Source: Amphiplicatus sp046296195 (lineage in GTDB: Bacteria; Pseudomonadota; Alphaproteobacteria; Caulobacterales; Parvularculaceae). Taken from it: 31,213 bases of DNA. Made by a program: the position numbers and the translations under genes. The stretch is taken from the NCBI GenBank assembly GCA_046296195.1, contig JBKBLR010000033.1, positions 1 to 31,213 of the forward strand. The letters are read 5' to 3'. How positions within the stretch are numbered: position 1 is the first letter of the stretch; the number at the start of each line of letters is the position of its first letter. Below are positions 24,476 to 31,213 of this stretch, piece by piece. The notes beneath the pieces are model-generated. The model saw only the letters and a list, made by a program, of their open reading frames with translations, was not told where the DNA came from and ran no database searches.

Positions 24476-24865
24476 CTAGGCGTCGATTCGTGTCCCCGCC
24501 ACAGAAAGGCGCAGGCGCAACGCGCGCAGGATCGCAGGCCGCGCGCGCAGAAACAAGCGATAGAGACGCTCGAGCAGCCACAGTGCGGGCGGAACCTTTG
24601 CAATGAGTCCAAGCGGGCGCAGCAGCGGAATCGCCCGCCACATCGCTGCAAAGGCCGCGGCGCCGGAGACGATCGGGCCATCTCTTTCGCGCGCATGAAA
24701 CCGCGCGAGCAATTCGGCGCGGTCGAGCGGGCAGGCGGCGCCGGGCGAGGCGACATCCACAAAGTCGATGGCGCCTTGGCTGTCGAGCCGGCGCATCAGC
24801 GCGATCTCTCGCGCGCAAAGCGGGCACGCGCCGTCGAACCAGACGGTGAGGGTGGGGTTCGTCAC
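24476..24865 (-). CDS. DCC-family thiol-disulfide oxidoreductase (DUF393)
   Basis: 129 residues from GTG 24865 (a TTG at 24889 would add eight). It carries the signature DGACPLC (C14, C17) in TVWFDGACPLCAREIALMRR. It continues with the DUF393 body (IDFVDVASPGAA, PIVSGAAAFAAMWRAIP) and a helical tail (WLLERLYRLFLRARPAILR). The CxxC pair resembles thioredoxin-like active sites; physiological partners are unknown. It lies 35 bases upstream of the amidohydrolase on the same strand and may share its promoter. Confidence 0.88.
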   Translation of the reverse strand: MTNPTLTVWFDGACPLCAREIALMRRLDSQGAIDFVDVASPGAACPLDRAELLARFHARERDGPIVSGAAAFAAMWRAIPLLRPLGLIAKVPPALWLLERLYRLFLRARPAILRALRLRLSVAGTRIDA

Positions 24866-24967
24866 GCGATTTCTACGCGGGCCCGGCAAGGGCGGATGAG
24901 GGCATCCATTGCGTCAAAGCGCGCGATATGAAACAGCGCCCATCATGAACTCAATCCGCAACGGGAT

Positions 24968-25948
24968 GTGCGGGTGACCTCAGCGCCCGCCCTGCGACGC
25001 GTCTTTCTGCTCGGCGCCACGGGCTCGATCGGCCGCGCGACGGCGCGGGCGCTCATCGCCAACGGGCATGTCGTCACGGCGCTGATCCGGGCGGGCGCCG
25101 ATGCGGCGGGGTTGGACGGCGTGACGCTCCGCCGGGGCGAGGCGACGGACGCGGCCTTGCTCGCGCGCGACGGCTTTGCAGGCGAGGCCTTCGACGCGGT
25201 CGTCTCGTGCCTTGCCTCGCGGAACGGCGCGCCGGCGGACGCCTGGGCGGTCGATCATGCGGCGCATGTCGCTGCGCTCGATCTGGCGGAAAAAGCTGGC
25301 GTGCGGCGCTTCGTGCAGATCTCGGCGATCTGCGTGCAGAAGCCGCGGCTCGCCTTTCAGCACGCAAAGCTCGCCTTTGAAGCAAAGTTGATGGCCTCGC
25401 GCGTGCCGTGGACGATCATCCGCCCGACCGCCTATTTCAAATCGCTGTCGGGCCAGCTTGCGCGGCTTCGGGCGGGCAAGCCCTTCCTGATGTTCGGCGA
25501 CGGGCGGCTCACATCAACGAAGCCGATCAGCGACGATGACCTTGCGCGCTACATCGCCGCGCGGCTTGAGGATGGCGACGCGGCGGGGCGAATCCTCCCC
25601 ATCGGCGGGCCGGGCCCGGCGATCACCCCGCGCGATCAGGGGGAGATGTTCTTCGCCGCGCTCGGGCTGCGGCCGCGCTTTTCATCAGTTCCGCCCGCGA
25701 TGCTCGCGGGCGCGGCGCGCGCGCTCGACCTTGCAGGGCTCATCGCGCCGGCGATGAAGGCGAAGGCGGAATTCGCTCGCATCGGCCATTACTACGCGAC
25801 GGAATCGATGCTCGTCTGGGACGAGAGCCGGGGCCGCTACGACGCCGACGCCACGCCGGAAACGGGCAGCGAAACGCTGTCCGGGTTTTTTGAGCGCCTC
25901 GCGCGCGGTGAGGCGGCGGTGGATTTGGGCGCGCACCGGGCGTTTTGA
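24968..25948 (+). CDS. bciA: BciA-type divinyl (proto)chlorophyllide 8-vinyl reductase
   Basis: BciA uses NADPH to reduce the C8 vinyl group of divinyl (proto)chlorophyllide in (bacterio)chlorophyll synthesis. The 326-residue protein is an atypical short-chain reductase. The Rossmann loop is FLLGATGSIGRATARALI. Family-specific stretches are VVSCLASRNG, QISAICVQKPRLAFQHAKL, TAYFKSLSGQLARLRAGKPF, ILPIGGPGPAITPRDQGEMF and IGHYYATESMLVWD. These match BciA/DVR much better than general NmrA-like proteins. The start is GTG 24968, or GTG 24974. No bch, puf or crt gene is nearby, so it lies outside a photosynthesis cluster. It is either a dispersed pigment gene of a phototroph or a paralogue of other function. 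Confidence 0.85.
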   Translation: MRVTSAPALRRVFLLGATGSIGRATARALIANGHVVTALIRAGADAAGLDGVTLRRGEATDAALLARDGFAGEAFDAVVSCLASRNGAPADAWAVDHAAHVAALDLAEKAGVRRFVQISAICVQKPRLAFQHAKLAFEAKLMASRVPWTIIRPTAYFKSLSGQLARLRAGKPFLMFGDGRLTSTKPISDDDLARYIAARLEDGDAAGRILPIGGPGPAITPRDQGEMFFAALGLRPRFSSVPPAMLAGAARALDLAGLIAPAMKAKAEFARIGHYYATESMLVWDESRGRYDADATPETGSETLSGFFERLARGEAAVDLGAHRAF

Positions 25949-25969
25949 GGCGGGCGCAAGCGTCGACGT

Positions 25970-26020
25970 CTTCATCCTGAGGAGTTGGCGCTTAGCGACG
26001 GCGTCACGAAGGATGTGAAG
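25970..26020. repeat. Degenerate intergenic palindromic repeat (CATCCTGAGGAG-type)
   Basis: CTTCATCCTGAGGAG opens the element and GAAGGATGTGAAG closes it, in imperfect inverted form. The pair matches the short palindromic CATCCTGAGGAG...GAAGGATG repeats scattered through many alphaproteobacterial genomes (recalled). Only this copy was seen in the window. Confidence 0.6.
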
Positions 26021-26056
26021 ACCGCTGCGCCCTTGGCCCCCTGATGGGTGAGGCTT

Positions 26057-26245
26057 TCACGAGGGCGACTTAAGAAGCGCCTCGACCAGCGCGATCACAA
26101 ACTGATGCACCGGCTCAAGCACATAAGTGATGCAGAAGACCACGACGTCGTCGAGCCAAGGCCATATCTGACGGACAATCGAGACAAGTACGATGATCGG
26201 CGTAATCCAGCCCAAAACGCGAATTACGCCACGCGCCGGCCTCAC
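26057..26245 (-). CDS. Possible small membrane protein
   Basis: 62 residues from a GTG at 26245. The sequence VLGWITPIIVLVSIVRQIWPWLDDVVVFCITYVL forms one or two hydrophobic helices, and a second hydrophobic patch follows (HQFVIALVEALL). There is no clear Shine-Dalgarno sequence. It lies just downstream of the leftmost uvrB-tail copy and could be the gene that originally followed uvrB, or a chance frame. Confidence 0.4.
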   Translation of the reverse strand: MRPARGVIRVLGWITPIIVLVSIVRQIWPWLDDVVVFCITYVLEPVHQFVIALVEALLKSPS

Positions 26246-26308
26246 GAGCCAAACTGTCAGGTGATTACGATCTCAGGACAACAAAAGCGTCTGCAACCTC
26301 TCCCGGCG

Positions 26309-26497
26309 CTACCGCCGCCTCGGACGCTTCGGCGTTGAGAGCAGGGTCGAGACCATGCCCTCGCTCTTGGTGATGCGCCCTGAGGAGGCCGCTTCGATGC
26401 GTTCCTCGATCACGCTCTGGCGGGCGAAGGGGTCGTCGGCGACGGCGAGTTCGGTTTCCTGAAGCCGCTTGATCTCGTCGCGCAATCGCCATGCCTC
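26309..26497 (-). pseudogene. Partial duplicate of the uvrB 3' end (copy 1)
   Basis: Minus-strand reading gives the UvrB C-terminus in frame: EAWRLRDEIKRLQETELAV, then DDPFARQSVIEERIEA, ending STPKRPRRR and a TAG stop (26311-26309). I count roughly 15 mismatches in about 180 bases against the intact gene end at 28604-28800. It lacks any start and everything upstream of the UVR motif, so it cannot be a gene. The homology ends at the VapC stop codon (26496-26498) on one side and at the uvrB stop on the other. It may be a displaced original 3' end or an exchange remnant. Confidence 0.9.
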
Positions 26498-26924
26498 AAA
26501 CCAGCGGATTTCGCGTCGCGAGCGCCGGAAACCTTGAGAAATCGCGGTCGGCGGTGAGGAGTTCCGTCACGCCATGCTGGAGACACAGCGCCGCGATGCG
26601 TGCGTCATGGACCGCGCCGCCGATGACGCGGCCATTGGTGAGGAGGCTTTCCAGCGTTTGCCAGTGCGCAGCTGTCTCAGAGAGCAGTATGAGATTGGGC
26701 GCTTCAAGCCAGGCGGCGACGCGGTCGCACGCGATCGCCACCGGTGTTGGCGTCTTGAAGAAGCCCTTGGTGACGATCGACAGGAACTCATGGATGCAGG
26801 GCCAGGGGATCGCCCATGGCGCGGAGCCGGCCGCGAGCGTCGCGACACAGTCTTTCGCCTGCTGATGCCACGGCGACTCCGGACGGTGGGAGTACACCAA
26901 AATGTTGGTGTCTACGGCGATCAA
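26496..26924 (-). CDS. vapC: VapC-type PIN-domain ribonuclease toxin
   Basis: 142 residues with the PIN-domain acidic set: D5 in MIAVDTNILVY, E46 in CIHEF, D107 in VHDARIAA and D126 in LTADRDF. VapC toxins cut tRNA or rRNA and stop growth when not neutralised by VapB. The ATG (26924-26922) overlaps the stop of the antitoxin gene by four bases (ATGA), the usual arrangement. The stop codon abuts the uvrB-tail copy 1. The target RNA cannot be predicted. Confidence 0.94.
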   Translation of the reverse strand: MIAVDTNILVYSHRPESPWHQQAKDCVATLAAGSAPWAIPWPCIHEFLSIVTKGFFKTPTPVAIACDRVAAWLEAPNLILLSETAAHWQTLESLLTNGRVIGGAVHDARIAALCLQHGVTELLTADRDFSRFPALATRNPLV

Positions 26925-27166
26925 CCGCGACCCTCATAGATCGCGTCGCGGATCTGCTCCCAACTCGCGTTCCTGAATTCCTCGGCGAGGCCATCGCCGC
27001 CGAACGAAACGTCGCGCAGCTTGAACGGCTTCTTCGTCGCCTTTTTCTCGGCGATCACCTTGCGCAGCCCTTCGGCCGTCAGGGCTTTCAGCGTGGTGCC
27101 TTGCCGCCGCGCAAGCTCCTGCGCCTCGGCGAGAAGGGCGTCTGGGATGTCGATCGTCGTTTTCAT
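26921..27166 (-). CDS. vapB: VapB-type antitoxin
   Basis: 81 residues: an N-terminal ribbon-helix-helix segment, MKTTIDIPDALLAEAQELAR, that binds operator DNA as a dimer, then a linker and a C-terminal tail (FRNASWEQIRDAIYEGRG) that would occupy the VapC active site. It is the first gene of the pair. A promoter (TTGACA-N17-GATATT, 27204-27176, minus strand) leaves only a few leader bases before ATG 27166, so the mRNA could be nearly leaderless. No strong Shine-Dalgarno sequence is visible. Confidence 0.9.
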   Translation of the reverse strand: MKTTIDIPDALLAEAQELARRQGTTLKALTAEGLRKVIAEKKATKKPFKLRDVSFGGDGLAEEFRNASWEQIRDAIYEGRG

Positions 27167-27175
27167 ATGGGTGGC

Positions 27176-27204
27176 AATATCGTAGGGTGTTGCTGTATTG
27201 TCAA
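27176..27204 (-). promoter_or_regulatory. Promoter of vapBC
   Basis: On the minus strand, TTGACA (27204-27199), 17 bp, GATATT (27181-27176). It lies exactly at the edge of the uvrB-tail copy 2 and ends about 10 bases before the VapB ATG; the transcript would start close to the ATG. Confidence 0.5.
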
Positions 27205-27205
27205 C

Positions 27206-27318
27206 GCCGCCTCGGCCGCTTCGGCGTCTACAGCAGCGTCGAGACCGTGCCCTCGCTCTTGGTGATGCGCCCTGAGGAGCCTGCCTCGATGCGCTCCTCG
27301 ATTACGCGCTGGCGCGCG
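27206..27318 (-). pseudogene. Partial duplicate of the uvrB 3' end (copy 2)
   Basis: Minus-strand reading in the UvrB frame gives ARQRVIEERIEAGSSGRITK, then SEGTVSTLL and a premature stop where UvrB has VSTPKRPRRR. The nucleotide match continues to the region of the uvrB stop, as in copy 1. The right-hand boundary lies at GGCGCGCG (27311-27318), after which sequence unlike uvrB begins. It is shorter than copy 1. It borders the vapBC cassette on its left and the phosphoribosyltransferase cassette on its right. Confidence 0.88.
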
Positions 27319-27423
27319 TTTCTTCTTCTTCCGCGCCAGCGCCTCGAACCCCGTGATGCGCATCGACGCGCGGTCCGAAAATTCGGCGATGAGCTTCAGC
27401 TCGCCGCCGAGCCCGCGCCGTGA
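27319..27423 (-). pseudogene. Possible C-terminal remnant of an XRE-type antitoxin
   Basis: The minus-strand frame reads GLGGELKLIAEF, SDRASMRITGFEAL and a lysine tail. The GGEL-(x)-IAEF pattern followed by a short beta strand resembles the end of XRE-family antitoxins of HigA/RelB-like pairs (from memory). No helix-turn-helix or start is present. It joins uvrB-tail copy 2 out of frame. Confidence 0.35.
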
Positions 27424-27863
27424 AGGGCGTCCGCCCCCGCGAAGTTCCCCTGGCGCCACTCGGTTTTCGCTTGTCGGGACTGGAAGTGTTTACGCTTGCG
27501 CGCGACCTGGGCTTGTCGGAAGCCCGCGAGCCCGCGTTCGCCGACTCGCATCTCGGAGAACGCAGTTCAGCCTCGCCCGATTCCGTTGGCCCGCAGGGCG
27601 TGCGCCCGGTTGACACGAGAACGATTGGAAGCCGCCGCCGTCGCTCGAAAATGAAAAAAATTCAATAATACAACCGGAAGTTGTAGAACGTAACAACGAT
27701 TCGCTGCTAATAACAAAAGGTGTAGAGTGAAACCGCTTGAATAACTTTGGAGAGTATAACATTACATAAACAATAATAGATTGACTATACAATGTAACAT
27801 CAAAATCTCGTGCCTCGTTTATGTTGGTAAGTTGTTCACTGCCTCTGCATTCGGGATCGAGGG
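27424..27863. other. Unassigned, AT-rich in its second half; promoter-like region of the next gene
   Basis: 27424-27640 is GC-rich but has no recognisable gene; a short plus frame (27420-27668) matches no family I know. From about 27640 to 27840 the base composition becomes strikingly AT-rich compared with everything around. TTGACT (27781-27786) and TACAAT (27788-27793) are promoter-like but not well spaced to each other. The AT tract is probably the control region of the phosphoribosyltransferase gene and a mark of horizontal acquisition. Confidence 0.5.
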
Positions 27864-28523
27864 ATGACGCCGACACGTAACCTGCCGCTGTTCAGTGAGA
27901 GCGAAAACGCCGCGCTCTCGGAGGACGCCGGGCCCTTTCGGGCCGACCAATCCTCACGCGATAGCGCGCAGACCAGCACGGAGATCGATATTGCTTCAGA
28001 ATTTTTGTTGACGACCCTGGTCCGCAAAGAGTCAATTCGTGAGGTTGGCAAGATTTCTTTCATGACCGCACGCGCATGGCGCGCGTCAGTCAAAAATATT
28101 CAAATCAAATCACTTCGGATCCTAAAAAAGGCGTTGCCTCCGAAATTTGTGGAGGCGGCGGGGCGAGACGTCGCCTGCGTCGCGAGAAAGATTCATGGCG
28201 ACCACGCATTCAACCTGGTCGTTCCGGTGCCTTGCGGTCATTCGGGAAGGCCTGACTGCCTATCGGTCAGGATGGCGGAGGTGGTTGCGCGCGAAATTAA
28301 TGCTGGATTCTCGAATGTTCTCGAGGGACGCCTGATGAAAGGGAGTTCGCATCCGATGCAAAGCCAAAACTTCGCCCGGCCCCGGTTGAAAGCTGTCGTT
28401 CGCGGAAAAGTCCTTGTGATCGATGACGTATGCACGACAGGGCGGCACATCAGCATGTCCATCGCAGCGCTTCGCGAGGCTGGCGCCGACGCCTTTGGGC
28501 TGGCTTGGATCGGGTCGCGCTGA
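27864..28523 (+). CDS. ComF-like phosphoribosyltransferase (type I PRTase fold)
   Basis: 219 residues from ATG 27864, preceded by GGGATCGAGGG. The C-terminal half has the PRPP-binding signature KVLVIDDVCTTGRHISMSI (about residues 185-203) and the strand FNLVVPVPCGHSGRPDCLSVRM, both as in ComF proteins. The N-terminal ~100 residues are charged and unlike ComF, and there is no zinc finger. Codon use and composition look less GC-rich than neighbours. Lone PRTases of this type occur in competence, nucleotide salvage or proposed nucleotide-based conflict systems; none can be chosen here. It is opposite in strand to uvrB and ends in its own terminator. Confidence 0.82.
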   Translation: MTPTRNLPLFSESENAALSEDAGPFRADQSSRDSAQTSTEIDIASEFLLTTLVRKESIREVGKISFMTARAWRASVKNIQIKSLRILKKALPPKFVEAAGRDVACVARKIHGDHAFNLVVPVPCGHSGRPDCLSVRMAEVVAREINAGFSNVLEGRLMKGSSHPMQSQNFARPRLKAVVRGKVLVIDDVCTTGRHISMSIAALREAGADAFGLAWIGSR

Positions 28524-28564
28524 AGACCGTCCGGCGCCGACTGCCACCTGGACCCTCCAATAGC

Positions 28565-28586
28565 CCCTCGGAATTTCGAGGGTTTT
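28565..28586 (+). terminator. Terminator of the phosphoribosyltransferase gene
   Basis: CCCTCG, loop GAATTT (28571-28576), CGAGGG (28577-28582), then TTTT (28583-28586). It sits between the convergent PRTase and uvrB stops. Confidence 0.78.
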
Positions 28587-28603
28587 GCCGAGTGCGCCGG
28601 TTA

Positions 28604-30931
<2,328 letters not shown>

Positions 30932-30994
30932 GGCCGGAACATAGGGCGAACCCAATGAAAGGAAAGGCCGCCTTCCCAAGATGCGCGACAGCGC

Positions 30995-31033
30995 TTCAAC
31001 CCCGCGGGGCCTCCAGGGCCCAGCGGGGTTGAA
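30995..31033. repeat. Long perfect hairpin between uvrB and the CRISPR array
   Basis: Outer arms TTCAACCCCGC (30995-31005) and GCGGGGTTGAA (31023-31033) pair perfectly. Inside, GGGCC (31007-31011) and GGCCC (31017-31021) pair again around TCCAG, with one G/A mismatch between the stems. There is no T tract in either direction. It ends two bases before the first CRISPR repeat. Confidence 0.75.
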
Positions 31034-31035
31034 AG

Positions 31036-31213
31036 GCCGTGGCTTCCCTACCGATTTCCCAGTGGTAGGCTCAAAAGCGTTGAGCCCAGCGCGCCAATCA
31101 CGCCGTGGCTTCCCTACCGATTTCCCAGTGGTAGGCTCCTGCCGCCTGTCGCGCGCCTTGACCAGCCGCCGTGGCTTCCCTACCGATTTCCCAGTGGTAG
31201 GCTTAGCGGGCGG
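31036..31213 (+). CRISPR. CRISPR array, type II-C-like repeat (array continues past the window)
   Basis: Three identical 36-bp repeats (31036-31071, 31102-31137, 31168-31203) alternate with two 30-bp spacers (31072-31101, 31138-31167). A third spacer starts at 31204 and is cut off at the edge. The repeat begins GCCGTGGCTTCCC and ends CAGTGGTAGGCT; CCTACC and GGTAGG can pair. Read on the + strand it aligns without gaps to the Neisseria type II-C repeat as I recall it, matching at 23 of 36 positions (notably the ATTTC and CAGTG-TA blocks). 36/30 spacing is typical of type II-C. No cas gene or tracrRNA was found in the window. Confidence 0.95.

Noticed and set aside
23016..24479. 487-codon + strand frame opposite the amidohydrolase
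   Set aside because: Shadow frame; the metal-ligand motifs lie on the minus strand.
24441..24827. N-terminal extension of the amidohydrolase frame through the DCC gene
   Set aside because: A signal peptide starts at ATG 24440 and the upstream part is antisense or out of frame with the DCC gene's CxxC motif.
27163..27459. 98-codon minus strand frame fusing an antitoxin-like tail to uvrB-derived sequence
   Set aside because: The uvrB-derived part is read in a different frame from UvrB, so the fusion is a by-product of the junction and not a designed protein.
27420..27668. 82-codon + strand frame
   Set aside because: No family, no ribosome-binding site, composition like random GC-rich sequence; left as unassigned.
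31036..31213. Type I or type V CRISPR array
   Set aside because: 36-bp repeat with 30-bp spacers and similarity to Neisseria type II-C repeats favours II-C; type V is not formally excluded without the cas genes.

Overview
The window looks like a GC-rich alphaproteobacterial chromosome of the order Hyphomicrobiales (Rhizobiales). This rests on the mutS-glnD-murJ-trpS gene order, typical alphaproteobacterial protein sequences, and pervasive open antisense frames. A clear BciA-type divinyl (proto)chlorophyllide 8-vinyl reductase points towards a purple phototroph or a close relative such as the Beijerinckiaceae/Methylocystaceae. The genus cannot be fixed from the sequence.

Layout. 1-7.0 kb is a core housekeeping run on the + strand: 3' part of mutS, glnD (with a degenerate HD domain), murJ and trpS. 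7.1-9.1 kb holds a tandem-repeat envelope protein and a membrane protein. 9.2-11.2 kb holds a histone-H1-like basic protein and a small module made of a DUF2178-like membrane gene (split by an in-frame TGA), a strong promoter with two matching 22-bp operators, and an XRE repressor. 11.2-14.3 kb holds a MATCAP/DUF1704-type metallopeptidase, a small membrane protein, an ECF sigma factor with a membrane partner, and a conserved hypothetical. 14.4-19.7 kb holds a plant-type asparaginase, gpmA, HxlR and AraC regulators, a small periplasmic protein, a CPBP protease and a thioesterase. 19.9-25.9 kb holds an orphan sucC, a VOC protein overlapping a TesB-like thioesterase, a secreted amidohydrolase, a DCC protein and bciA.

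The accessory part is 25.9-31.2 kb. uvrB lies on the minus strand, and its 3' end is present three times: the intact gene end at 28604, a partial copy at about 27206-27318, and another at about 26309-26497. The intervals between the copies are two small cassettes. One is a vapBC toxin-antitoxin pair. The other holds an antitoxin-like remnant, a strikingly AT-rich tract and a ComF-like phosphoribosyltransferase gene with its own terminator. The pattern looks like repeated insertion at, or exchange with, the uvrB 3' end, and no integrase is visible. On the 5' side of uvrB, after a long perfect hairpin, a CRISPR array begins (36-bp repeats, 30-bp spacers). Its repeat resembles type II-C (Cas9) repeats and it runs off the right edge.

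No tRNA, rRNA, transposase, integrase or cas gene was recognised inside the window.
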